From NCBI GenBank assembly GCA_032988165.1, contig JANTQF010000472.1, positions 1 through 22,384 on the forward strand: a stretch of DNA of 22,384 nt, in the 5' to 3' direction. Below are positions 11,700 to 20,988 of this stretch, piece after piece. The position numbers and the translations under genes were made by a program. Under the pieces are notes generated by a model. The model was not told where the DNA came from. It did not search any database and saw only the letters and a program-made list of their open reading frames with translations. How positions within the stretch are numbered: position 1 is the first letter of the stretch; each line of letters begins with the position of its first letter. This DNA comes from Emmonsiellopsis sp. PD_33 (Eukaryota > Ascomycota > Eurotiomycetes > Onygenales > Ajellomycetaceae).

Positions 11700-12060
11700 C
11701 TGTTAGCCCAGTTTACCTGTACATCACACCTTTAATAGCCAGTATTTCCATAGTTGTTCTGTTGTCAGAAGTTGTTGTTATTCTAATATTAATAATTATT
11801 ATTATACTTGTTATTCTGGTAATTCTGATAGTATTAGTTATTCTAATTATAGTAGCTATTAGAGCACTAATTATCATTTTAGTAATTCTAATTATTAGGT
11901 CTGATTTCACTCTAAGGTTTCTTATCCTAATTAGGCTCATTATTCTGATAGTCATTATAAGTATATTATTTCTATAAGCTATAGTCATCCCTTCTGTTCT
12001 GAAAGTTCCATAGTTAATAAACATCTTTAACAGGCTAATTATACTTATAATAGTTGTTTC
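11700..12060 (-). other. Asn/Tyr/Gln-rich low-complexity linker in element C Gag
   Basis: In the Gag frame the segment reads as runs such as YYQNYQNNKYNNNY interrupted by stops. The DNA is a quasi-periodic AT-rich repeat. On the opposite strand it yields a spurious open frame of Ile/Leu/Val that looks like membrane helices; the Gag frame is favoured because it joins conserved Gag and protease blocks. Confidence 0.6.
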
Positions 12061-12411
12061 AGCAGTACTTATCCTTCTAGTTGCATTACTTCTTAATTAA
12101 GAGAGCAATAAACTTCTTCATAATTGTTTCAGGGTCAGATTCATCTATTATAAGGTATAGAGGCAGGTTAAAGTACTTTTACAGGTATAGAACTAATACA
12201 TCCTCATTGTCATTATAACTACAGTGTTTAGCTGCATGGATCAGCTCAGCTATGAATGTTATCACACTATAACTATTTCAGGTATTCTATACTGTGTAGT
12301 ACATCTTGTCAAACTTATTAAGGAACTTACTGAGTGCTATTCTAAATTAAGTCTTTAGAGCTTTGTAGATTTATATTACACTGTCTGGATAGTTTAAAAG
12401 GCTGTATCTGG

Positions 12412-12416
12412 TTATA
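12412..12416. repeat. Left target-site duplication of element D (TTATA)
   Basis: Five bases immediately before the 5' LTR read TTATA. The five bases after the 3' LTR (20192-20196) read TCATA. One C-to-T change explains the difference, and Ty3/gypsy elements normally make 5-bp duplications. Confidence 0.75.
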
Positions 12417-12718
12417 TGTGAGAATCATGGGCTCACAGGGTAAAGACCTGTGCCCACCAGGCCAGAGGGCCTTTAAAGGAGTGAGCCCAGAGGGACTCAG
12501 GGGTCATATTAGTGGATCTTATATAAGGCTTACCTAAGTGAGCCTAATATCTTGATGTATATAATCCTTACTGGCCTCCTACATTCATAGAGTCAGTAAA
12601 CAGCTTTACTATATTCTTACCCCTACATTCAATATAACCAACCCTTCATACTGTATGTTTATATTCCCTCATATTATTCTATAACCTCTACACTCTACCC
12701 TACAGGTGATCCCTTACA
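12417..12718 (+). repeat. 5' LTR of element D (302 bp)
   Basis: It begins TGTGAGAA and ends CCCTTACA, and aligns without gaps to 19890-20191. A TATA box (TATATAA, 12520-12526) is conserved in both copies. The left edge is fixed by the target duplication, the right edge by loss of similarity between the two copies after the terminal CA. Confidence 0.95.
12520..12526 (+). promoter_or_regulatory. TATA box in the 5' LTR of element D
   Basis: TATATAA lies about 100 bp into the LTR and is unchanged in the 3' LTR, where the surrounding sequence has diverged. This is the expected place for the element's genomic RNA promoter. Confidence 0.5.
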
Positions 12719-12950
12719 ATTCTGTTCACTCTTCTTAATAGCACTTGAGAGAACAGTCCATTGTGAATATATACATTTAATGCCCAAAATCAATGATGAT
12801 AACAATAATTTCATCAAGACAAGATAATAACTTCTTAAAGATAGAGGTCTCAGTAGCTGAAGAAATTCATTCTCAATCAGTAACTTACTGGGCAAATTCA
12901 ATCTCCAATTATCCCTGAGAGATCTGTGCTTGATCAGGGTTAAGATTCTC
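12719..12950 (+). other. Untranslated leader of element D
   Basis: This lies between the 5' LTR and the first supported gag codons. The sequence directly after the LTR (ATTCTGTTCACTC) does not obviously complement a tRNA 3' end, which would start TGG. The primer-binding site is therefore mutated or of another type, such as self-priming. Confidence 0.4.
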
Positions 12951-14275
12951 TTACTAGTACTATTACTATACTATCACTGCAGATAGAGGCCTAACTATCT
13001 CATCACCCTAAAAATATATCAACTCATCCTACAGAAGAATCAAATAATTCCTCAAATGATCTCACAGTAGGAATGATAACCTCTACAGCTGAGAAGACAA
13101 CTTCCTCCTTATTAAGCTTACTGGCAGAAACTTACCACTAGGTGGAGCAATGCCTCTTGAAACTTCAGCTGATACAATGTGAATAGGAGGTTAAGACCTA
13201 TTATCTTCAAATAATTAAGAATCTACAACATGAGAAGATAGAGACTCTAAGTGTTATGAATATGAAACCTACTTTTAAGACCTTCTGCTGCTGTAACTGC
13301 AGCTTGAACCACTCAAGTAAAGGTAGAAATACTGATGTGAATGATAGCAATCACAGACTTTACTGCCATTCAGACTACTCATCTAGCTAATATCATCAGG
13401 TAGAAATTCTGGAGTAGAGAACCTTCAGAGCTCATACTGACATTACTGGCTGTATGATCTCCTGTGCCTGCATGCCCTGCCTTGATATCAAATCAACCTA
13501 TAAGGTCAAGAACATGTGTAAATACTGAGCCCTGTGTGATGAGATATGCACTCACTTCCACTATCATAGAGATTACTATAATGAAATTCCTGAAGATAGG
13601 AATTAATAGAAGCTGAATGACATAAAGCTCTAGCTAGATGCTACTACTATCTATATCAAATAAATTGAACACCTTAATAAGGAGTTAGAGGCTAAAGGCT
13701 GTTTCCCTGACCTAGAGTCATTCTTTGAGTTTCTAGAGTATCAGATTAATGACCTATAGATTTGACAGCAGAATGCTACTCACAAACATGAGAAGGTCAA
13801 GCAATATACTAATTAAATAATCTATAAATTTACAGACTACCTCAGCAAGCTTGAACTCTCTCTCTCTATCCCTCAGATAGAGGCACAGTGTATATAGATA
13901 CTCTATAATAAGATTATGCTAGAAATTAATCAAGTAATCACCAATTAAGACTACAAGTTAACTAACTACAAGAAAATGCTGAGAATGATGTCCTTCCTAG
14001 AAGAAAGTCTGAATTTACATTAATTAGCCCTGCACAGCAAGAGGACTCAACTCTCACACCCCCAAGGTGGGAATCACTATTGGGATCACAGTCATGAACA
14101 TCAGGACAATAAGAACTCACAATCATGCACAGATAATCAAAGATTTAACAGCAACTAATTTTCCTTATAAGTTTCAAAGAAGTGTAACCACTGCAGTATT
14201 AATAGACACATTGAGAAGAACTACTGAAGAAAACACTCTGACAAGCACTCTAAAGGCTAATTAGCAAAAAACTAA
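12950..14275 (+). pseudogene. gag: Element D gag with Cys/His-rich domain, helical region and zinc knuckle
   Basis: One frame (2 mod 3) is followed from about 12950 to the TAA at 14273-14275. An ATG at 13073 is a possible start, but the frame is open upstream. A Cys/His-rich block at about 13285-13575 begins FCCCNCSLNH, includes SCACMPC and ends CDEICTHFHYH; typical fungal Gag proteins lack this. A charged, probably helical segment follows (EHLNKELEAKG, FPDLESFFEFLEYQIND). The C-terminus has a nucleocapsid knuckle from 14183, CNHCSINRHIEKNY, a CCHC motif with the last Cys changed to Tyr. In-frame stops are TAG, TAA and TGA, consistent with mutated Gln, Arg or Trp codons. The frame ends at the slippery heptamer. 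Confidence 0.75.
14266..14272 (+). promoter_or_regulatory. Candidate -1 frameshift slippery site of element D
   Basis: The gag frame reads GCA AAA AAC TAA: heptamer A AAA AAC in correct phase, with an immediate zero-frame stop. After a -1 slip the frame is the one that carries protease through chromodomain. Another TAA in the gag frame at 14258 must be assumed to be a mutated CAA for the site to have been used. Confidence 0.65.
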
Positions 14276-17200
14276 TCATCTTCTTGTATACCACTACAAC
14301 AGCACTAAGGATAGAAACTAATTAAAGACAAAGCAGCAAAGCTGTGATAATGTTAGTCTGAATCACAACTATAAATAGACTCATTACAGCCTAGACACTC
14401 ATTAATTCTGAAGCTGAGTACAATTTCATTAGCTAAACATGGGTAAAGCAATATCTACCTGATTTTAAATCCCCATCCAGACACATTAAAGCTATTGACA
14501 GGCATAAGATCCTATCCTTTAATGAGTAGTAAATACCAATAAGAGTAGTTAATACTAACAGCCTGACCTACAACCACAAACACAGCTTTGAGGCCATCAA
14601 TATGACAAGTTATGATGTTATCCTTAACTACCTGTGACTGAAAGAATCAAACCCTAATATTAATTGGCCTTCACAGACATGGTATTACAAACTAATAAGT
14701 GTAAATGCCATTAAATTCATGGAACCAGAAGAGTTCAAAGATGTGGTCTGCACAGATGATATTACTTTTATTATTTACCTCTGTGATCTCAACTCCAGTG
14801 GTGAACTCATTGCATTTTTCAGAGGTATTACAACCACTGAATTCAAACTGCCTGCACTCTATGAGAAATACACAGAGCTTTTCAATGAGAACCCTAACCT
14901 TACTATGCATACTCCATATGATCACACAATTAATATTAAGCCAGGTAAGAATCTACCCTATCAACCCATCTATAATCTTTCAGTCAAGAAACTCAAAGTC
15001 CTTAAGAATTATATTGAGATGAGCTTGGAGAAAGGCTGAATCAAGCACTCAAAGAGTTCTGCAGGCACACCTATTCTATTCATGCTCAAGAAAGATAGAA
15101 GTCTCCATCTCTATATTAACTACTATAGGTTGAATGCCATCACAATTAAGAACTGCTACTCTCTTCCTCTTATCAGTGAGATAATTGACCATCTGGCAGG
15201 CACAAAGATCTATATGCAGCTTGACCTATGAGATGCCTACTATTAGATTTATATCCATAAAGGTGACAAATAAAAGACCACTTTCCACACACACTATGAG
15301 CATTTTGAGTACATGATTCTGCTCTTTGAGCTTACCAACATACCTACTATCTTTTAAGTATATATCAACAAGACACTCAGTAACCTCTTCAACACCTGCT
15401 GCATTGCCTACCTTGATGACATTGTTATCTATTTTAACTCCATTGAGAAGTATAAGGAGCACATTAAGGCAGTCTTAAAATACCTGTATAAGTTCAACCT
15501 CTTTATTAAAGCCAGTAAGTGCTTATTTCACATAGATCATATTGATTTCCTTGATTTCATCATCTCTACTAATAGCATGAAAATGGAGCTCAGCCATGTG
15601 ATCTCTATTCTTAAATAGCTAATTCTAATAATAATTTATAAACTTCAGGTCTTCCTCAGCTTCATTAACTTCTACTGCCACTTTGTCAGGGGGTTTGCAA
15701 CCATATCTGCCCTGTTAACAGATCTCATAAAGGGGGGGGAGAACTGAAAAGGTCAAAACAATACACTAATCACACTGAATCAAGCCATCATGAAGGCCTT
15801 TGCAGACCTTAAGAATAGCTTTCAAAAAAAGCCACTCCTCATTCATTTTAACCCTAATTGCTGCCTTAAAGTCAAACCTGATGCATCTAGTGTTACTATT
15901 ACCACAGTACTCTCTCAATTAATGTCTAATGGCCTGTAGCACCCCATGGTGTTCTGATCCCATAAACTCTCTAATATGAAATGATAGTATTAAATCTACA
16001 ATAGTGAACTCCTATCTATTATTAAACCATTCAAGTAGTGGTAGCACTACTTACACAGTAGTAAACACCTAATTATTGTGTATTCTAACCATGCTAATCT
16101 ATAAAGCTTTATAACAACAACTCAGCTAAACAGACATCAGATATGTTGGATGGAGATACTCATAGCATTTAATTTTATAATTAAATATTATCCTAAGTCT
16201 AAGAACCCCATAGATGTGCTGAGTCATCATCCTGACTATATTAGAAAAGCTGAACTGCTTGTTTTCCAGCTCATATTACAAGAAAAACTCCAGAACTAGA
16301 TACTCAAACCACTGAAACCTAATCACAAACTAATAGAATTAGATTAGATGATTATAGTAGCTACCAAGTGCATGACTGATCTGCACTCAGAACTCAATCT
16401 AAAAGCTCTTGAAGAGCACACTCTTTGCATTAATACCCTTATAGCCTATACAGTTCAGAATATGCCTGCAGATGAGAATGTTGCCACCAGCATTATAAAA
16501 GACAATCTAGAGCCTCTGATGCTACAACTCTTCATCAATCAGGCATTTAAATTCAAAATAGCCTATACACATAAGCTATTAGAGCTACTGATCAACCTTC
16601 TGCTCCACATTCAAGCTTGAGATGCTAAGTGCACTGAGATTTAGAGCAGAATCCAAGATAGCCTCATAAGTTTGAAGGCCAAATATTTACCCTAATTCAT
16701 TAGCTTGAATGGGCTGATCAGATACAACAGTTGCACCTATATCCCTAATAATGCTACTATTAAGGATGAGATCCTTCACACAAACTATGACAATCTAATA
16801 GGCAGACATTTCAGGAACTATAGGACACACAAAGTGATAGCTGGTAAATACTATTAGCATAGGATGAGCTGATATATCAAGGAATATATTAAGATATGTG
16901 ATACATGCTAATATGTTAAGATACACTATTATAAGAAGTATGATATGTTAGAACTGCTACCTGTCTCTAGGCACATTTAGGAGACTGTCACAATAGATTT
17001 TATTATCAGTTTACCCCCATATTGACTGCACAGGAAGGTCTATGATTTAATCTTAGTATTTATGGAAACATTCATCAAGTAGGTAATCTACATCTCAATC
17101 ATAACAGACCTTAAGGCCCACAAACTTACTGACCTCATTACATGGAATCTATTCAAGAACTGGGGACTACCCCAGAATATTATCAGTGATTGAGGCTCCC

Positions 17201-18096
17201 TATTTATGAGCAAGTTCTGGTTAATGCTCTACTTCATGCTTAAGGTTTGCAGAAAGCTGATTACAGCCTTTCACCCTCAAATAGATGGCCAGATAGAGTG
17301 CTAGAACTAAACTCTTAAATACTTTCTTTATGTCTATTATAATTACATGCAGGATGACTGGGTGCAATGACTGCTACATACTCAATAAGCATATAATAAT
17401 ACCCAGTATAGCTCAATGCAAATGACCCCTTCTCACACTCTTATGGGTCAGAAGATCTCCACCCATATGGACATTGAGTGTAAACCCAACAGGGGGGTAT
17501 CCCAGAATGCTACTGCAAGAGTAAAGGCTATTAATCAGATGCATTAACTTCTTCAAAGCCTGATCATAGAGGCTAAGAAGTCCCAGAAAAAATACTATAA
17601 TCAATATTATATGCCTATGACCTTTAAGATCAGCAACTAGGTTATACTTCACAGCACCAATATATTGACATTACATCCTATTATAAAGCTAAATCACTGT
17701 CAGCTTGGGCCCTTCCAAATAATAGATGTCTGAGGCAAACAGACATATAAGTTAAAACTGATACTCTAATTCTATAACATTCACCCCATCTTTCACATCT
17801 CCCTCCTGGAGCTGTACCACACTCAGGACAGCAAGATTCTAGAGGCTGAACCAATTGAAATTAATGCAGAAAATTAGTGGGAGATTGAGAAAATTCTTGA
17901 TAAGTACAAGGTGCATGACAGAAAGGTTAAATACCTTATCAAATGGAAAGGCTATATAGAGGGTGAGAACTCCTGAGAACCAGTTAAAGCTTTTAAGAAT
18001 GCTTAAGAGGTAGTTTGTGAATATAAGGCCTAATATGGCAACTATGATGTATGCTGCAAAAGGTGGAGAGCAAAGAAATAGACCCAATATATATAG
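14267..18096 (+). pseudogene. pol: Element D pol (protease-RT-RNase H-integrase-chromodomain)
   Basis: The polyprotein copies element RNA and integrates it; a chromodomain usually directs it to methylated histones. All blocks share one frame (1 mod 3). The protease (about 14395) reads TLINSEAEYNFIS, so the DSG active site has become NSE. RT (about 14950-15560) contains LPYQPIYNLS, NAITIKNCYSLPLISE and an intact YLDD at 15409-15420. RNase H spans about 15850-16230 (VKPDASSVTITTVLSQ). The integrase zinc region keeps CDTC at 16897-16908, and its core keeps all three acidic residues: TIDFI (about 16999), IISD followed by TGA-GSLF (about 17180), and DGQIEC (about 17285). A chromodomain at 17878-18010 includes WEIEKILDKYK and YLIKWKGY, with TGA replacing the Trp before EP. 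The end is uncertain, as several stops follow. Confidence 0.85.
17878..18010 (+). other. Chromodomain at the C-terminus of element D pol
   Basis: WEIEKILDKYK...KYLIKWKGY...EPVKAFKNA matches the canonical chromodomain pattern, with the Trp-Lys-Gly-Tyr core intact. The third aromatic position is now TGA (from TGG). This marks the element as a chromovirus. Confidence 0.85.
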
Positions 18097-18196
18097 AGTT
18101 AGTTAAGTAACTTAAGTTGAATGCAGAAAGTAAGAAAAGAAGATCCTATTTAAATCCTCAAGAGGATATAACCCTACAGGTATAATATTATAACTA

Positions 18197-19388
18197 TTAT
18201 AAGAAAAAGAAAAAATTGAAAATCTAGGCTATAGCCTGTCCTGCACCCTCTAGATCCTTGTTTGTGCTACCCTCCATCTTCATCTACCTATTATTTGCAC
18301 ATTTAACCCTGCACTTTTCATTCTTACAGGCCTTCCACACCCTCTTCCACTTTATACTGTGAATCTTGCAGATCTCTTCATCCTCTCTGTAGTCCATCTG
18401 CTCCTCCCCATCTGCCCAGACCTTCAAAATCACTGTATGGGCCTACTTCTATGCTGCCCTTAGAGCTATCATGTCCACAGGCTTATCAAATAATGCTAAC
18501 CTCTTCACATATCAATTATTATTCACCACCAAGATGGCACATTTAATAGCATGATGAGTAAAGAAAGGCACCTGTGGGACCACATCAGTGCTATGTAAAT
18601 AGCTATAGGATAGGAAAACTTACCATATAATATGACTTATGCATATACAAATAATGTCTGCACTTATACTACTAGGAATTAATCTCACAGACTCTATCAG
18701 AGGAGCTAGTCAGATTCCACACACACCAGGTACACATATTACCTGCATCTTACTCCTTAAGGTCACAGGGAAACTCTTCTTCTTTTGCTGAGAGAATGAC
18801 TGATAGGTACAGAGGTAAGGACACAGGTGCAGGTGCAGGCATGAGGGCAGGGAACTTAATAGGTATAGAGCTGAAGGCTGAAGCCACAGACACAATAGAG
18901 CCAGGCATAGGGGTAGAGATCAAAACTGTAATAAGATTAGAGGTAGATAGAGACATCATCTTACTATTAAAGAGAAACTCAGGAAAATCAGCCATCTGAG
19001 CCTGGTGTGCAAAAATATCATCTATAAGGCCTAGGACTACAAGGGTGAACTGCTGCCTGTATTAGACCCTATTATTATTTAACTACCAGAAGGCCTCTAC
19101 CTTCTCCAGTACTATCTCTAAGAACTCACAAAAATACTCTGAAATCTGCATCTATTAGCCTCTGTTCTAATATAGGCTCTGACTGTTCAAACTTACCTGC
19201 TTGCACCCTTGAAATGTCTCAGTACACTCACAATGAAGACAGCTAATTGAGGTAGCAGTATAGAGATTTATGGTAATATAAGGTAATACTATCACAACAC
19301 AGTAAAGACAGATCTGCTCAAGGCACTGGGCTAGTACTGAATGCTCTAAAGATAGTAATATGATGATTAAGATATCTATATAAGGCAT
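18197..19388 (-). pseudogene. Antisense spliced Cys-rich gene inside element D
   Basis: I do not recognise this protein. Proposed exons: 19388-19197, 19151-18624 and 18571-18197. Introns of 45 nt (19196-19152; GTAAGT to GGCTAATAG) and 52 nt (18623-18572; GTAAGT to CCCACAG) both leave the frame intact; splicing gives about 365 codons. The N-terminal exon has no stop and is Cys-rich (CLEQICLYC, CLHCECTETFQGC). The middle exon has a Ser/Pro/Ala-rich linker, then a zinc-finger-like cluster: FPCDLKE, CTWCVWNLTSSSDRVC, KCRHYLYMHKSYYM, with Tyr at probable former Cys positions. The last exon is charged (ADGEEQMDYREDEEICK, KWKRVWKACKNEKC) and ends at TAA 18199-18197. Stops within it fit C-to-T or G-to-A change. 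It converges with pol, whose end lies about 100 bp away. A TATA-like TTATAAAAGG at 19427-19418 precedes the ATG. Confidence 0.65.
18572..18623 (-). other. Intron of the antisense gene in element D
   Basis: On the minus strand it starts GTAAGTTTTCC, has a CACTGAT branch-like sequence and ends CCCACAG. At 52 nt it is not a multiple of 3, yet it joins two coding-like exons in phase 0. A spliced gene on the strand opposite the element RNA is expected to be transcribed independently. Confidence 0.6.
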
Positions 19389-19873
19389 ATTAGTATGTTC
19401 TCTACCCTATCATAAGACCTTTTATAAGGGAGGGAAGGAATGAGGAACTCTGTAAAGAATTCAGCAAGAATCTAGCTCAACCCCATGAAACCCCTCTTTA
19501 CTTGAAAAATACCAAACAAAGGGTTATTTCAATAAAAAAACAATGAAACTCTATATATTTGAAGCTGAATTATCACTTGGAATGCTCAAAGAGCAAAAAA
19601 TGCAGACATTGAGAGATGTTAGCACTCACTGAGATTATATTGCAGAGGATTAAACTCTTGAAGATCAGAAGGACTACAAGATTTAGATAAGTTAAAGATT
19701 GCTCACTGTAACACTTTAGGATCAGTATAATGTTTTGCCTGTGCATTCACCCATTGGACCTACATTCACTACAGTATAACACTGCAGCTACTCAGCTATG
19801 TGAACTACTCACTAAAGAATGGCTATACAGTGTAAATTGATGCTCACTGCAGAGGCCTGGAGGCCAGGCCTGT
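19389..19873. other. Non-coding part of element D before the 3' LTR
   Basis: No coding frame is supported on either strand. It would hold the promoter of the antisense gene and the 3' untranslated part of the element RNA. The TATA-like motif at 19418-19427 (minus strand) lies here. Confidence 0.4.
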
Positions 19874-19889
19874 AAAAGAGGGAGGTAGT
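19874..19889 (+). other. Polypurine tract of element D
   Basis: AAAAGAGGGAGGTAGT directly abuts the 3' LTR start TGTGAGAA, the standard position of the plus-strand primer. Two T residues near its end may be mutations or original. Confidence 0.75.
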
Positions 19890-20191
19890 TGTGAGAACCA
19901 CAGGCTCACAGAGTAAAGACCCATGCCTATCAGGCTAGAGGGCCTTCAAAGGAGTGAGCCCAGAGGGACTTAGAGGTCATATTAGTAGACCTTATATAAG
20001 GCTTATCTAAGTAGGCCTAACATTTTGATGTATATAATCCTCACTAGCCCCCTATATTTATAGAGCTAGTAAATAGCTTTGCTACATTCTTATTCTTATA
20101 TTCAATATAATTAACCCTTCATACTGTACATTTATATTCTCTCACATTATTTTATAACCTCTATATCTTACCCTACAGGTGATCTCTTACA
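19890..20191 (+). repeat. 3' LTR of element D (302 bp)
   Basis: It aligns to 12417-12718 end to end with no gap. By hand alignment about 45 positions differ, all transitions. It ends TCTCTTACA, followed by the right copy of the target duplication. Confidence 0.95.
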
Positions 20192-20196
20192 TCATA
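20192..20196. repeat. Right target-site duplication of element D (TCATA)
   Basis: It matches TTATA at 12412-12416 except for one C/T transition. With one copy kept and element D removed, the minus-strand frame of element C continues across the site. Confidence 0.75.
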
Positions 20197-20988
20197 TCTG
20201 ATACTTCTGAAATCTACTATATATTAGCTGCACTGTAGAAATAGATCAGTAAGTTCTATTTAATAACTATTATATTTCTTAACTGTGCTGCCATTTTGAT
20301 GCAGGCAGTAAAGAAGAAGATGTCTTAATAGTAAATTCTATAATTTTTATTTTAAATGTTATTAGATCTAGTAGCATCTAGCTAGAAGATCTCAATGTCT
20401 ATTACCTTTCATGAGATATTAAATGTATATGAAGTATATTAACTTTCTTGACTATCTTAAGTCTGATGGCTAGATATCAGGCTAGCACTACATTTACAGG
20501 CTGATTCTTCTGAGTCTTCATTGTCTCAGCTAGAAGGAGGTTAGTAATTACTCTTATTAGGTGTTTACTGATGTAGCATGCTAACTTCTAACTTAGTGAG
20601 AGTCTTATAAAGCTACTCTTAGATTAGTTGAGCAATGATGTATATTTATTCAGTGAATAAACCATCATTATTTATTAGTGCAGTTAGAGTAGTAGTGCTA
20701 TCAACAGTAGGTATATTAACATTATTATTAACTATTCTGTTTAATGACTTGATAGGTCTAACTAGACACTTTCTTAATGAATATATTAGGTTAGAATTGT
20801 CAGCCTAGCAAATGTAAGTATTTTACTGAGACAAGTGATTATTCTATTCAAATAGGTAATCTCAGAGTTGATTAGTTGCTGATGATATAATAGAGAATTA
20901 GAGTGCAGATAAGACTAAGTAATTCTAAGTTTAAAACTTAACTTGAACTTGAAATTATTTGCCTCAATTCACTCTGAGTATCTGCCAT
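20192..20988 (-). pseudogene. Element C gag, N-terminal part (antisense)
   Basis: A minus-strand frame (2 mod 3) with mutation-type stops runs from about 20900 to the element D insertion. Readable pieces include SLRKCLVRPIKSLNRIVNNN, STTTLTALINNDGLFTE, DNEDSEESACKCSASLISS and KMAAQLRNIIVIK. It then joins, across the D insertion and one 5-bp target copy, to TRYSLLNYPDSV at 12411 leftward in the same phase. The ATG at 20988 (MADTQSEL) is a candidate start but lies in another frame, so an intron or a different start is needed; the ATG at 20294 is internal. The segment would be the N-terminal half of a Ty3/gypsy Gag. The element's 5' LTR should lie further right but was not identified. Confidence 0.55.

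Larger units (their letters stand above)
10541..12416 (-). pseudogene. Element C gag-protease, distal part (antisense)
   Basis: Read right to left in one frame. First, a Gag segment (about 12410-12100): LNYPDSVI, FLNKFDKMYYTV, TFIAELIHAAKH, LYLIIDESDPETIMKKF. Next, an Asn/Tyr/Gln-rich low-complexity linker (about 12060-11700). Then a C2H2-like finger, CLNCNMTFAFNN with a following H-x3-H, near 11580. Then a retropepsin site near 11356, VCLDSRYIMMLID, where the family has DSGC or DTGC. The rest follows the conserved post-protease region: RDYLFELSN, NNSKKPIYIS and NGVNKTTLNNGVIIYYEDN, ending at FMNLINQ near 10551. RT would be next but is replaced by element B. All defects seen are stops or transitions. 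Confidence 0.7.
12417..20191 (+). mobile_element. Element D: full-length nested chromovirus with extra antisense gene
   Basis: The element is 7775 bp with two 302-bp LTRs, TG...CA ends, a 5-bp target duplication, gag, a -1 shifted pol with chromodomain, and a polypurine tract before the 3' LTR. About 1.8 kb between the chromodomain and the 3' LTR holds a spliced antisense gene, which is unusual. It is inserted in the gag of element C in the opposite orientation. No frameshift is visible across 3.8 kb of pol, yet stops are frequent, so inactivation was by point transitions rather than slow decay. Confidence 0.9.

Noticed and set aside
11696..11977. Plus-strand frame of Ile/Leu/Val that looks like a membrane protein
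   Set aside because: It is the complement of the Asn/Tyr/Gln-rich linker of element C Gag; the minus frame joins conserved Gag and protease blocks, this one joins nothing.
14705..15022. Open plus-strand frame overlapping the start of RT
   Set aside because: The frame starting at 14719, which continues the pol frame of element D with recognisable RT sequence, explains the region.
15731..15740. Run of eight or so G residues in RT of element D
   Set aside because: The frame is unchanged on both sides, so it is a plain homopolymer; no quadruplex-forming set of G runs is nearby.
18796..18999. Plus-strand Gly/Ala-rich frame within the 3' part of element D
   Set aside because: It is the complement of the Ser/Pro/Ala linker of the antisense gene, whose frame is supported by splicing phase and Cys motifs.
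20292..20294. ATG as the gag start of element C
   Set aside because: The same frame is coding-like for several hundred bases upstream, so this Met is internal.
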